In this document: one piece after another, positions 17,967 through 26,927 of the stretch
Position numbering within the stretch: position 1 is the first letter of the stretch
How the letters are laid out: every line of letters starts with the position of its first letter
Assembly (NCBI GenBank): GCA_022843465.1
Contig: JALHNO010000022.1
Span: 1 to 64,000, forward strand
Direction: 5' to 3'
Length of the DNA: 64,000 bases
Origin: Pseudomonadota bacterium
GTDB lineage: Bacteria; Pseudomonadota; Gammaproteobacteria; Xanthomonadales; Ahniellaceae
Translations under genes and position numbers: made by a program
The notes under the pieces: model-generated
Databases searched by the model: none
What the model was told of the DNA's origin: nothing
Seen by the model: only the letters and a program-made list of their open reading frames with translations

Positions 17967-19257
17967 GATATCCCTCTTTGGCCAGTGTACTGATCCGTGT
18001 CAAGCCGCCAAGAAAACTCTGCACAATTTGGTCGCTCGCTTGCTCCGCCTCAAGTCCCGCCGGCTTCGGCGGCGCCGAGATCCGGCGGTTTGAGCCGGAT
18101 TGCATACGATCGAGTCGCCATTCGGCGTCCTCCCAGAAAAGGTTATTCAGTAGGGCTTCTGCGGCGGTTGCGGCGGGGGACGCGGCGATGATGGGACAAA
18201 AGGGTTGCAGCGCATGAGCTGGTGCCGTCCAGGGTTTGGCCGGCGTCAAGGGACGTGCAGTAGCAATGAAATACAAAATCGATCGGATCGCGCGCAAGCC
18301 GGAACGATAGAGGCGTCGATCCCGGCGCAGGTGTTTGCTTCGGAAGACACGTGTCCAGGCGCGAACGCTGAGATCCTGATACACCTGTGTCATCGGCCGT
18401 GCCCGGTCGAAGCAGATCCATTCTTGAAAGAGCAGCGTTACGAGCGTGGCCTGGCCTGGCGACGGCGAGCACGATAGCGCGTAGCCGGGCCGCTTGAGCA
18501 TCGCCTCGAGTAGTTCAGGTCGACCGCGAAAGGCGTGCTCATTCAGGAAGAGCGTCGCAGACGGATGCAGACGGGTCAGGCCGATTCGTGCAAGCTGGTC
18601 GTGTATGGCAGTCTGAATCGCGCGCTCGTCGTGGGGCAATTCCTGGGCCGGTCGCTTTAGGTCCTTGCATAACCAATCCGCGCTGCCCGGCAGATGAAGC
18701 TCGACGCGCTTGAGCAGGTTGAATCGGTTTTCTGGTTCGTTGGGATCGCTGTACATGGGCGCATCGGGCCAGTGGCCATCGAGCACCACACGCTCGAAGA
18801 CTTTCGGGACGCCCTTTGGCGGGTAGGGGGCCGGATTAGACAAGAACTTAAACGGGCTTTCGTTCGGAGCGAACGTCAGGCCCCGGTTCAATCCGGTGAT
18901 GTCGGTCTCCAACCGACCAACGAGGTGAGCGCCCCACAGGCTGGGTAATCCGCGGACAGCAAGATTCTCGGAGCAAATTTGCATGAGTGTCGCCCGCCCT
19001 CCAAAAGCTTCGATGTCGGATTGTGCTGGCTTGTACGCAGGGTTGGTTTCCAATCCTGTCTGACAGGTTTGAACGGCAAACCTGCGCGCAGGATAGCGGG
19101 GGAATCCTGTAAATAGGCATCTCCGGCCAAATCGCTGCGCCCACGCCCGAAAATGTCTCGCCCCAAAGCGCCGGCGAAGGCGTTGCGCGCGAAAGAGGCC
19201 GGTGCTCCGCCAGCTCTGGAGATTCTTATGACCTAGCCACCCCGCGCTGTACCCCAA
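17959..19257 (-). CDS. Unknown protein coupled to the TrlF-type ATPase
   Basis: The frame spans 432 residues, but the first 90 are Arg-rich and unlike a normal N-terminus; a start nearer MQICSENLAV (about 340 residues) is plausible. I do not recognise the family. The body has clear protein character, for example FKFLSNPAPYPPKGVPKVFERVVLDG and LHPSATLFLNEHAF, and a C-terminal helical tail. It overlaps the ATPase start by 8 bases, which argues for co-translation and a joint function. The uncertain 5' end points at the Tn7-like module, so the start may have been altered by an insertion (inference). Confidence 0.6.
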   Translation of the reverse strand: MGYSAGWLGHKNLQSWRSTGLFRAQRLRRRFGARHFRAWAQRFGRRCLFTGFPRYPARRFAVQTCQTGLETNPAYKPAQSDIEAFGGRATLMQICSENLAVRGLPSLWGAHLVGRLETDITGLNRGLTFAPNESPFKFLSNPAPYPPKGVPKVFERVVLDGHWPDAPMYSDPNEPENRFNLLKRVELHLPGSADWLCKDLKRPAQELPHDERAIQTAIHDQLARIGLTRLHPSATLFLNEHAFRGRPELLEAMLKRPGYALSCSPSPGQATLVTLLFQEWICFDRARPMTQVYQDLSVRAWTRVFRSKHLRRDRRLYRSGLRAIRSILYFIATARPLTPAKPWTAPAHALQPFCPIIAASPAATAAEALLNNLFWEDAEWRLDRMQSGSNRRISAPPKPAGLEAEQASDQIVQSFLGGLTRISTLAKEGYHD

Positions 19258-19279
19258 TTTTCGGAGGCCCAGAAACGGC

Positions 19280-19310
19280 GACGGCCCGGGAATCGTGATC
19301 CCGAGCCGTC
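19280..19310. terminator. Strong hairpin between the unknown gene and tnsA
   Basis: GACGGCCCGGGA and TCCCGAGCCGTC form a 12-base stem with one G-T type mismatch and a 7-base loop. It lies between divergent gene starts, so it is either a bidirectional transcription block insulating the transposon genes or a structural element at the transposon edge. No T-run follows. Confidence 0.5.
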
Positions 19311-19506
19311 TAGGTGTTTCTCGAAACGGATGCAGTGTTCTCGACGCGCAATCCAGCTCCCACAGTAACTGAGACCGAGCGCTTCTGCAAGTGCGCTCTC
19401 GGCTTCACTTTGCTGCGAACTCGGCGTTGCATCCGCCCTGCCTCCTGACCCGATTGACAATGCCAATCGCGGCTGCGCTTCGCTGCCGCTAAGGAGAAAA
19501 CAAACC

Positions 19507-20010
19507 ATGTGCAAAGCTATTGACATCCCTTTGCCGAACGCGCGCTTCACGCGCTCGGTCCGAGCAACCACACGCCTCGAACCGAAGCGTCGCACCATAC
19601 CGTTGTCTCGGCAGCGACACATCATCGGCCGCTATGCCCCGGGCGCTGGGCGCCCCGCCATTCCGTTCGAAAGCCATCTGGAGTGTTTGGCGATGCGCGC
19701 CATACACGAGCAGGCGCCTACTGCTGAAATCCAATCGCAGCCCACGACACTCTCGTTTGTCCACCGAGACCGAGTGCGCACGTACACCCCCGATTTGGTG
19801 GTGACGATGGGAGACGTGCCGCAGTTGCTGAGATCTCATGGTTTCGATTTCGTGACTTTCATCGAGATCAAGCCGTTCAAGCGCCTCAAGTACCTGCATC
19901 CCCTATGGCCACTGATTGTCCGGATTCTGCGCCACACGACCGGCGTCCCGCTGATCATATTGACAGATCGCGACTTGGCCACCTGGATGGCACGCGAGGT
20001 GCAGTCATGA
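19507..20010 (+). CDS. tnsA: TnsA-like transposon endonuclease
   Basis: 167 residues, shorter than Tn7 TnsA because it consists essentially of the N-terminal catalytic domain. Candidate catalytic residues are Glu 55 in FESHLE, Asp 96 in YTPDLV, and Glu 120/Lys 122 in EIKPFKR, the order expected for a restriction-endonuclease fold. TnsA cuts the 5' ends of the element, permitting cut-and-paste transposition (established for Tn7). The ATG is preceded by AAGGAG about ten bases upstream. A TTGACA at about 19454 is a possible promoter -35 element. The stop overlaps the tnsB start by 4 bases. Confidence 0.85.
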   Translation: MCKAIDIPLPNARFTRSVRATTRLEPKRRTIPLSRQRHIIGRYAPGAGRPAIPFESHLECLAMRAIHEQAPTAEIQSQPTTLSFVHRDRVRTYTPDLVVTMGDVPQLLRSHGFDFVTFIEIKPFKRLKYLHPLWPLIVRILRHTTGVPLIILTDRDLATWMAREVQS

Positions 20011-21851
20011 TCCTCGAAATGACCCCCGGTTGCCGCTACGCGCTGGGCGATCAGTTGGTTGAGATTGATGGCGCAAGATCGATGAGTACGGTGGCCGTTC
20101 GCAATGTCGCCACGGGCGCTGCATCGATCGTTTCAACGGAGACTTTGCGGCCCGCGGGCAGCCGCCCGCTCGCCGAGGCCTCACCCAACGTAATCCCAGA
20201 AGTGCAGTGGCGCCGTGCTGTTGCCGCGGCGATACGACTGCGGCCGCTCGTGCCATTGCGCAAGGTGCCCAAGGACACCTTGATCGGGGTTGCGAGGGAA
20301 CTGGGCATATCGGCGCGCACGGTCCAACGACGACTCACCACGCTGCGTCGATCAGAGCAGACCAGTGACCTGGTGCCGCTGCCGGGCGGGCGACGTCCAG
20401 GCAGCAAGCACCTGGATCCCGATGTTGAAGCGATTGTCGCCGAACAGATCGAGGCGCACTGGCTGGTTCGCGAGCCGATGGCGTTCGAAGACCTTTACGA
20501 TCGCGTCCTGATAGCACTGGAGGCGATCAACAAACGCTTGAGTCGCAATGCCTTGCGTCGCCGACTGGCGGCGTTGGATGCCGCGCATGTCCTCAAACGC
20601 AAGCGCGGCAGGAAGTCAGCAAAACAACAGTATGAGGGTCGACCTGGAGGGCTGGTAGTCTCTAGACCACTGGAACTGGTTCAGATCGATCACACACCGG
20701 TAGACCTGATTCTGGTCTCGGACGATGCACTGCGCGAACCCGTTGGGCGCCCGTGGCTGACGATCGTGATCGACGTCGCCACCCGGGTGGTTCTCGGCTT
20801 CTATGTAAGCTTTGATGCGCCAAGTGCGACTTCTGTAGCCCTGGCACTGGAACACGCCGTGTTCCCGAAGGAAGGCTGGCTCAAGGCCTGTGGTGTCGAC
20901 GCGCTCTGGCCGATGTATGGACGGCCGCTTGCGGTTCTTGTCGACAACGGCAAGGACTTTCACTCGGTAGCGCTGACCCGAGGCTGTGAACAGTATGGAA
21001 TCACGCTGCAGTACCGTCCGGTCAAGACGCCCCATTTTGGCGCTCACATCGAACGCTTAATTGGCACCTTCATGCGACGCGTCCACCGGCTGCCGGGAAC
21101 TACATTCAGCAACACGAAGGAGCGGGGCGACTATCCCAGCGAAGCCCGAGCGTCGATGACCTTGCGCGAGTTCCGGGCTTGGCTGGTCAATGAAATCACG
21201 ACCTGGTACCACACCCGGGCGCACCGAACGCTCGGTCGATCGCCATCAACAGCGTGGACCGAAGGGCATACCGTTTCGGGAGTTTTGACGCCGCCCGCGG
21301 TCATCGGCGATGCCGTACGTTTTCGGGTGGGCTTCTTACCGCGCAAGCGCCGTGCGGTGACGCGCAGTGGGATTGAGTTGCACGGTGTCCACTATTGGCA
21401 TGACGCCTTAGAATCGCTAGTCGGGCGGGGCGAGCCGGTCGATGCTTGCTACGACCCGCGTGATGTTCGCCAGATCTACGTCGAATTGCCAGACCATGCC
21501 GGATTGGTGGTGGTCCCGGAAGCCGCTGCAGCGTTACCGGCACTTTCGTTAACCGAGCATCGCCAGCAGCGGGCGGCTGAACGTGAACGCGTTCGCACTG
21601 CGGAAAAGGAGCTGGAAAGCGTAAGACTCCGGGGCGCGGGCCATAGCGACGCATTGGTTAGGGCGGCGCGAAGCGCAACATGCCTCGCTCGCCGCAAACC
21701 AAAGGCAGACTCGGCCACCGTGGTCGTGGTCACCGACCCGGCCCAAGCCCCGCATCGCGCAGCCGCACCAGCACGCACTCGGAGCACTCCTAAAGATCTA
21801 TGTGCGCCGCCGCCATCGGTGACGTCGTTCGCTGTCGATGCTTGGGCTTAA
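20007..21851 (+). CDS. tnsB: TnsB/TniA-type DDE transposase
   Basis: 614 residues from the ATG that overlaps tnsA as ATGA; a longer frame into tnsA is rejected. The N-terminal third has helix-turn-helix-like segments (ELGISARTVQRRL, ALRRRLAALD). The integrase-type core shows Asp 228 in QIDHTP, Asp 313 in VDNGKDF and Glu 349 in HIERLIGT, a DD35E spacing, so the enzyme looks active. A beta-barrel-like region and a basic tail follow, where TnsC contact is expected. TnsB binds the element ends and performs strand transfer. Confidence 0.93.
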   Translation: MILEMTPGCRYALGDQLVEIDGARSMSTVAVRNVATGAASIVSTETLRPAGSRPLAEASPNVIPEVQWRRAVAAAIRLRPLVPLRKVPKDTLIGVARELGISARTVQRRLTTLRRSEQTSDLVPLPGGRRPGSKHLDPDVEAIVAEQIEAHWLVREPMAFEDLYDRVLIALEAINKRLSRNALRRRLAALDAAHVLKRKRGRKSAKQQYEGRPGGLVVSRPLELVQIDHTPVDLILVSDDALREPVGRPWLTIVIDVATRVVLGFYVSFDAPSATSVALALEHAVFPKEGWLKACGVDALWPMYGRPLAVLVDNGKDFHSVALTRGCEQYGITLQYRPVKTPHFGAHIERLIGTFMRRVHRLPGTTFSNTKERGDYPSEARASMTLREFRAWLVNEITTWYHTRAHRTLGRSPSTAWTEGHTVSGVLTPPAVIGDAVRFRVGFLPRKRRAVTRSGIELHGVHYWHDALESLVGRGEPVDACYDPRDVRQIYVELPDHAGLVVVPEAAAALPALSLTEHRQQRAAERERVRTAEKELESVRLRGAGHSDALVRAARSATCLARRKPKADSATVVVVTDPAQAPHRAAAPARTRSTPKDLCAPPPSVTSFAVDAWA

Positions 21852-21866
21852 GCAGAGGACATCGCT

Positions 21867-22808
21867 ATGAAAAGCCCCCAACGCTACTCGCACCTTGACG
21901 ATCACGCCGCCGCAGGGATGACGCTCCCCGATGACGAGCGCGTGCAGTTCATCCTCGCTGACCGCTTCATCCGGCATCGGGCTCTGAACAAACTCATGAT
22001 TCACCTGGAGACCCTCGTGCTGGAGCCTCGCCGCGTCCGGGCTTGGGGTCTTGTCATCACCGGTGACCCCGGTGCGGGCAAGACGATGCTGGCAACCTCA
22101 CTAAGTCGACGTTTCGCCCCGATAACGGCGACCGACGACGCGCCGCAGCAGGTACCCATCGTGTCGATCTCGATGACCGGTGCGCGAGAAGCCAAGACGA
22201 TCTTCAATCGCACGCTCGAGGCACTCGGCATTCCGATCGTAGCAACTTTGCGTGGATCGGACCGCGAAGAATTGGCTATCCGCATGCTCCGTCAGTTGGG
22301 CGTGCGCCTACTCATCGTTGACGAGATCCAGGACATCCTGAATTCGACGCCGCGCCAGCAGCGGATTGCTCTGGACACTGTGAAGCTACTGATGAACGAG
22401 GTAAAGATTCCCATCCTTGCGCTGGGAATTCCCAAGGCGATTTTGGCGATGAAGGCGGATCCGCATCTCAACGCGCGTTTCGACTACCGGGAGTTGCCGT
22501 CGTGGAAAGACAACAACGACTTTGAAGTCCTCCTGCACTCGTTGGTCCGCAATCTGCCGCTCGCCAACCCGTCACACCTGACTACGACCACATTGGTACG
22601 GAGCATCCTGGAGCGCACTGAAGGCACCTTGGCGCGCATTGTGCGGCTGATCCGCTACGCCGCCGTCCACGCTATTCTGACCGGTCGCGAGTGCATCGAT
22701 GCGCAGATGCTCGATCTGGCCGACGAGGTACCTGATCTAAGCGGTTTGACGCCACCGCAGGAAGCGGGGATTGAGCGGGGCAGCGCGGGCCGGAGGCAGG
22801 CCGCATGA
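21867..22808 (+). CDS. tnsC: TnsC/TniB-type AAA+ transposition regulator
   Basis: 313 residues, the short TniB-like form rather than the ~555-residue Tn7 TnsC. Walker A is GDPGAGKTML near residue 70 and Walker B is LLIVDEIQDIL near 150, with a downstream sensor region, PILALGIPKAI. It links the target selector TniQ to TnsB in an ATP-dependent way (established). The gene starts 15 bases after tnsB and overlaps tniQ by 4 bases. It is full length with no sign of decay. Confidence 0.92.
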   Translation: MKSPQRYSHLDDHAAAGMTLPDDERVQFILADRFIRHRALNKLMIHLETLVLEPRRVRAWGLVITGDPGAGKTMLATSLSRRFAPITATDDAPQQVPIVSISMTGAREAKTIFNRTLEALGIPIVATLRGSDREELAIRMLRQLGVRLLIVDEIQDILNSTPRQQRIALDTVKLLMNEVKIPILALGIPKAILAMKADPHLNARFDYRELPSWKDNNDFEVLLHSLVRNLPLANPSHLTTTTLVRSILERTEGTLARIVRLIRYAAVHAILTGRECIDAQMLDLADEVPDLSGLTPPQEAGIERGSAGRRQAA

Positions 22809-23980
22809 GTATGGTGCTGACACGCGACTGCGTTCACCGCTTGCCAATCGCGCCCCCAGCACCGGACGAAACCATCAGTTCGGTACTCGATCGCGCGGCG
22901 TGCCTCATGGGCACGTCGCGCGAAGCGCTGCTTGCGGCCATCGAACTCCCAGATGCGGGTGACGGGCGCGATCTCGATGACGCACTGCTGCCGCTCGCCG
23001 CGGAGATCGCCCGGGCGCTGTGCTGGGACCGCGAGTGGCACCCGCCAGCGCCGCCGGTGCCCACGCGGCGACTTGCGGCGAGTGCTCGCAATGCGTTTTG
23101 TGCTCATTGTTGGGTCGAGGATCTCGCCACCGCACGGGGAACCTACTTTCGAACGACCTGGCTGGACGCTATGGTGCCCTGGTGTGCGCGTCACCAGACC
23201 CCGCTTGACACAATGTTGAGTCGATACCCCGAGCGACGGCGCACCATCCTGGTCGCTTCCGAGGCAGCCACCGCAGAACATCGGAAGGAGGCCGAGTCAT
23301 TGCGGAACCGCCTGGATGGCAGCGTGGACGGAGCGGCCCAAGAAGCGGCGCGGATCGCCTGCGAACTTGGGCGCCATCTGCCGCTGCACGACGAGCCTGT
23401 GCCGCCATGGCCGAACGGGTGGCGCGGCAATGCGGCACTGGCCCAACTGCTGTTGAAAACGGCGTTGGATCGACTTTCGGTCGGCACCGATTTGCCGGTG
23501 CATGCGGTGCTATGGCCGGATGCTGGTGCTGGCCGATGGGGTGGGGTGTTCCGGGTGGGGAAGGCAATCGGACGTAGCGTTCGCGCGGACGGATTAGGCC
23601 CACACTTTTGCGCCATCGCCGACCCCGCCGTTCGGCGCGCCGCCCTGTACTTTGTCGCCCTGGCCCTGGTGCCGAACACGCCGTTGCCGGCGTTTTACCG
23701 GCTGGCGGGGCATGTCGCAGCGGCACACCATGACTGGTGGCACCGCGTGATCTGGCCAAGCCTGTTGGGAGGACAAGCCGATGATTTGGTTTACGCTGTA
23801 TCCAGCCTCGGTGACTGCGGCGCAGATTGGGCTGCAGCTCGTACACCGCCGACTGCCATCTCATCGCTTCGCCCCAAGCGACGTTCTCCCGAATCCGTCG
23901 CGCCCGACCGGCATCGGCTGCCGCGGAACTGGGTCAGGCACTGGCGCCCTTTGTTGGCGAATCGTCGGGATTTTCCCTGA
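22805..23980 (+). CDS. tniQ: TniQ/TnsD-family target selector
   Basis: 391 residues. The N-terminal part has the TniQ pattern PDETISSVLDRAACLMG, then a zinc-binding set, FCAHC and later WCARH, within residues 90-135. The C-terminal part is Trp/Arg-rich and has no second recognised domain. A single TniQ with no tnsE suggests one targeting pathway; which site it recognises cannot be read from sequence. It is translationally coupled to tnsC, and its stop marks the end of the transposition operon. Confidence 0.86.
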   Translation: MSMVLTRDCVHRLPIAPPAPDETISSVLDRAACLMGTSREALLAAIELPDAGDGRDLDDALLPLAAEIARALCWDREWHPPAPPVPTRRLAASARNAFCAHCWVEDLATARGTYFRTTWLDAMVPWCARHQTPLDTMLSRYPERRRTILVASEAATAEHRKEAESLRNRLDGSVDGAAQEAARIACELGRHLPLHDEPVPPWPNGWRGNAALAQLLLKTALDRLSVGTDLPVHAVLWPDAGAGRWGGVFRVGKAIGRSVRADGLGPHFCAIADPAVRRAALYFVALALVPNTPLPAFYRLAGHVAAAHHDWWHRVIWPSLLGGQADDLVYAVSSLGDCGADWAAARTPPTAISSLRPKRRSPESVAPDRHRLPRNWVRHWRPLLANRRDFP

Positions 23981-24831
23981 CCTTGCTGGTGATCGAACCA
24001 GGCTCGCAATCTGGCCCTCCGGCGGCCAGTTCACCGGCGCGATGGTGAGGGCCGGTTGAAGAGCTCGACGTCGAGCGGTTGCGAGATCTCTTGTTCGAAC
24101 GCTGCGCGCGACTTGGAGAACCTGTGCAACATTGACGATCACGTCCAGGCTTTTATGGCCTCGCAACTCGGGATGGACTCCGAGGCGTAGTGCCCGCAAA
24201 GGCATGCGATGCATACCGTTCCTTCTGTGCAGGTGCATCGGGCAGCTGCCACCACGGGTTTGTCGCTGAGCTGGCTGAAATAAGCGGGGACGAGCGGCCC
24301 TAAGTCCCAGGAATGCCTGACCGCGGACCCACCGTCATCCGTCAGCCCAATCGATAGCGGAACACTGGAGCGTTGCAACGGTGTCCCGCTATTGATCTCA
24401 AGCAACCCGGAGCAGCCCAAGGAGTGTTCCACCGTCGTCGATACGGGATCACGCACCCCTGTCGGCACCGGCGGCTTCTCTCAATTACTTCGCGTCGGCG
24501 TTGTGCCATAACGAAACTGCTTGCGCCAGAACGCGAGCGGCGACGGCGCCAAACGCTGCCGACCACACTACGCCTTTTGTATCAGCCCCCTCTGGTCTTG
24601 AACTTGTGATTACAGCCGCCGTTTCGACATTGTCACGTTCTTTGCCAATGCTTCGACTTCAGATTAGAGACCAAAGTGTGCCAAAGGTGCGAGACGTTCA
24701 ATGCGGTTTGGCGGGTGGCTTGACCTCTGTGCCGTCTATCAGAAAGGGGATCGCGTCAGTGGGTATGCCACCGAGTAGGCTTGGCCTTGGCGTCTCAGAC
24801 GACGTCTCTGCGCGCGAAAAGGGTGCCAATG
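23981..24831. other. 850-base region without a convincing gene
   Basis: Several short frames occur on both strands but none has protein-like composition, start signals or recognisable motifs. It lies where cargo of the Tn7-like element would begin. I see no clear repeat or hairpin here. Confidence 0.6.
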
Positions 24832-25086
24832 TCACGGGCCTAGTCCGGCAATGCGTCGCTCGAACTCCTGAACGAAGCGGGGCAGTGTCCGCCCGAGAAT
24901 GGTGACCAAATCGCGCAACTGAACGAGGTCCAAGCGCCGCTGTCCGCGTTCGACATCGCTGATAAACGATTGCGTGCGACCGAGGCGTTCGGAAAGTTCG
25001 GTTTGCTTCAGGCCGGCCGCGATTCGGTACTCGCGGATCAGAGCAACCAGAATCTGGGCTTCTTGGCGATGGATGGACTTCGGCAT
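24832..25086 (-). CDS. XRE-family helix-turn-helix regulator
   Basis: 84 residues, a compact single-domain Cro/CI-type repressor. The motif LKQTELSERLGRTQSFISDVERGQRRLD is the classical XRE helix-turn-helix. There is no partner toxin gene directly beside it. The start region contains repeated CAGATAT motifs that could be its own operator. It may control the adjacent divergent secreted-protein gene. Confidence 0.88.
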   Translation of the reverse strand: MPKSIHRQEAQILVALIREYRIAAGLKQTELSERLGRTQSFISDVERGQRRLDLVQLRDLVTILGRTLPRFVQEFERRIAGLGP

Positions 25087-25129
25087 GGCAATCCGGATTG
25101 CGGGGCCGATAGAAGCTAGATACGATTTC

Positions 25130-25151
25130 CAGATATCTAAAAATCAGATAT
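25130..25151. promoter_or_regulatory. Repeated CAGATAT motifs between divergent genes
   Basis: CAGATAT occurs at 25130-25136 and 25145-25151, 15 bases apart, in the short A/T-rich gap between the XRE gene and the secreted-protein gene. The first copy is part of AGATATCT, a palindrome. One and a half turn spacing in a divergent promoter suits binding by a small XRE repressor (inference). Confidence 0.4.
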
Positions 25152-25179
25152 TCCCTGACATTCGACTTTGAGCCACGCC

Positions 25180-26007
25180 ATGCCTGACTTTCGAACGGTT
25201 CGACGGACTTTTGGAATCCTGATGCTGCTATTTGCAGCCAGTGCTGCAGTTGCGGGAACGCCTGAACCTTCAGTGACATTGATTCAGCTCGATCCGCAGT
25301 TGCAGACCACTTTGACCGTGACCCAGCGCGTCCGGGCCAAAGAACATCGCAAGGGCTTTGCAAAGCTATTTCCGGCGTCGGGCAGCTTGCTGATCGAGCC
25401 TGGCCGTTACGCCATTACGCTTGGTCTTCGGTCGGCTGAACGAGAATGGCTGCTGGTTCCGTACCGGGTTCGGTCCAACAATCAGTTCTTGTCTCCCGAT
25501 AGCCGGGTGAGTGTGGTGTCAGGTTGTCAGTCGTGGTTCCGACGATTCCTGGCTTTGGATCGATCGACGCTGCGTTTCGAGCCGAAAATTTGGCGGATCC
25601 ACGATCACCGGTGTGAGACGGGCCTAGCAGAGTCCAGTATCGAGGGCGCCTGGAGTCGAGCGATCGACATTTTGGAACCGGGAAGCCTGCATGTGAGCGC
25701 AATGACCTTGCGCGCCTCAATGGGCGCCATCGAGCAGGTTGCGAACGTACCTGACCCAGCGACTGAAAGTCAGCAAGCAGCCGGTCCGCTTGACCAAGCA
25801 CCGATGCCACTTCAGATCGGTGCGCGTCTATGTAAAGACCAGGGTCAGTGGGCCTTTGTCGGCTTTATGCAAGCTGTTAGTCCCGACAAGGGCAAGATTC
25901 AGGTCCGGATCGTGTCGAAACAGCGCGGGCTGCAGGCGAGTCCGTTGCCCGATTTTGAAACGCAAATCACCTGGGAGTCGCCAGATCTTTGGCACTTGTG
26001 CGAGTGA
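25180..26007 (+). CDS. Secreted hypothetical protein
   Basis: About 275 residues from the ATG giving MPDFRTVRR; a TTG 12 bases upstream is an alternative. A signal peptide (FGILMLLFAASAAVAG) is followed by a mature part with no known motif. The text LLIEPGRYAITLGLRSAEREW suggests beta structure. It contains CETG and one more cysteine in the mature part, possibly a disulphide. It is divergent from the XRE regulator. I cannot assign a function. Confidence 0.65.
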   Translation: MPDFRTVRRTFGILMLLFAASAAVAGTPEPSVTLIQLDPQLQTTLTVTQRVRAKEHRKGFAKLFPASGSLLIEPGRYAITLGLRSAEREWLLVPYRVRSNNQFLSPDSRVSVVSGCQSWFRRFLALDRSTLRFEPKIWRIHDHRCETGLAESSIEGAWSRAIDILEPGSLHVSAMTLRASMGAIEQVANVPDPATESQQAAGPLDQAPMPLQIGARLCKDQGQWAFVGFMQAVSPDKGKIQVRIVSKQRGLQASPLPDFETQITWESPDLWHLCE

Positions 26008-26408
26008 GACCTGGTGCCAGGGGCTGGCCAGAAAGCGGTCGCATGTTCCCCGACGTTCGTTGTTTCTGCGTGCGCTCGGCGCTCAACTCATTGTGGTAGG
26101 CTGGCTGCGGTCAGTTGCCTGGCAATGCTTTCCAGGTCGCCGGACTGTCCAGGCTCGTGAGAGTCTCACGGCGGACCCTCGGCTCGAAAACGCCTCGTTC
26201 GCTGGGCCTCGGTGTTTCCCCTAGCACCGGGGCCAAATTTGGCTTCGGCGTCAACAGTCTTTAGAGCGGTACCGAGACCGGCATGCAATTTCGACGCAAT
26301 GGCGGGTGCAGGACGCCTCGCGGGATCCCAAATAGGTCTTTGCAGACGTGGCCGAGTTGAGTGACAATCGCCGGGAACTCTGCTGATCACCCTCGGTCTA
26401 TTGCCATC
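26008..26408. other. Gap upstream of copL, no gene seen
   Basis: 400 bases between the secreted protein and copL. No convincing coding frame is present. The right part should hold the copper-responsive promoter and leader. A weak inverted repeat CCCC...GGGG lies near 26218-26233. I could not recognise a specific copper-regulator box. Confidence 0.5.
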
Positions 26409-26819
26409 ATGTTGCGCCGACTTACTCTGTGGTTTCTAATGGTGACACTGGTCCTGAATGGGACGGTGACGCCTTTGGCCATGGCGCATGGCATGCACCC
26501 AGGGATGACAATGAGTATGCACACTGGGACGCATGAGTCACATCTGACCGCAATGACGTCGGAACACGGGAAGATGGCGCACCAACATCGGTCAGAGTCG
26601 ACTCGCCAGGAGCAAGCGCCCAGCAAGCCCATCAAGCCTTCACCGGGCGGTTGTTGTGATGGTCAGAGTTGCCAATGCGGTTGTGTGCTGCCGCCAGCGT
26701 TGGCGTTTTCACTAGGTGCCGTGATTCCGCCCGAGTTCGACGTCGTGCGGCCGATTCCTGTTGTCACACATTGCGTCGCCTATCGCGGCCATCCGCCGTT
26801 CCGTCCCCCAAGTCCTTAA
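26409..26819 (+). CDS. copL: CopL-type copper leader / metal-binding protein
   Basis: 136 residues from the ATG giving MLRRLTLW; an upstream in-frame start would lack the signal-peptide context. It has a signal peptide ending near AMAHG, a His/Met-rich segment (HGMHPGMTMSMHTGTHESH) and a cysteine cluster CCDGQSCQCGC. It ends in Pro-rich sequence. In Xanthomonas, CopL precedes and is needed for induction of copAB by copper (established). Here it opens a copper operon, with about 110 bases to the TolC gene. Confidence 0.83.
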   Translation: MLRRLTLWFLMVTLVLNGTVTPLAMAHGMHPGMTMSMHTGTHESHLTAMTSEHGKMAHQHRSESTRQEQAPSKPIKPSPGGCCDGQSCQCGCVLPPALAFSLGAVIPPEFDVVRPIPVVTHCVAYRGHPPFRPPSP

Positions 26820-26927
26820 TCGGCTAAATCCTGTCGCGCCTGATGCCTGTTGAGGTGTCGGGTTTTCTGTGACTGTGGCCCTTGACGCACCCAACTTGGG
26901 ATGCGGGCTGCCATTGAGGAAGTATTC

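Larger units (their letters stand above)
19507..23980 (+). mobile_element. Tn7-like transposition module tnsA-tnsB-tnsC-tniQ
   Basis: Four co-directional genes encode the heteromeric transposase of a Tn7-like element: TnsA endonuclease, TnsB DDE transposase, TnsC AAA regulator and a TniQ target selector. Overlaps or short gaps (4, 15 and 4 bases) make one operon. No tnsE, resolvase, Cas gene or CRISPR repeat is seen. By analogy with Tn7, one end should lie just upstream of tnsA (about 19.26-19.50 kb) and cargo should follow tniQ. I could not find matching terminal repeats, so only the gene module is delimited here. Confidence 0.85.

Noticed and set aside
19233-19625. Minus-strand frame across the tnsA upstream gap
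   Set aside because: It overlaps the well-supported tnsA start and includes the hairpin; no motif seen.
19507-23980. CRISPR-associated transposon (CAST)
   Set aside because: No Cas gene and no repeat array were seen near the tns genes, so only TniQ-based targeting is supported.
24139-24468. Possible Cys-rich small gene in the gap after tniQ
   Set aside because: No start context, no family and low-quality composition.
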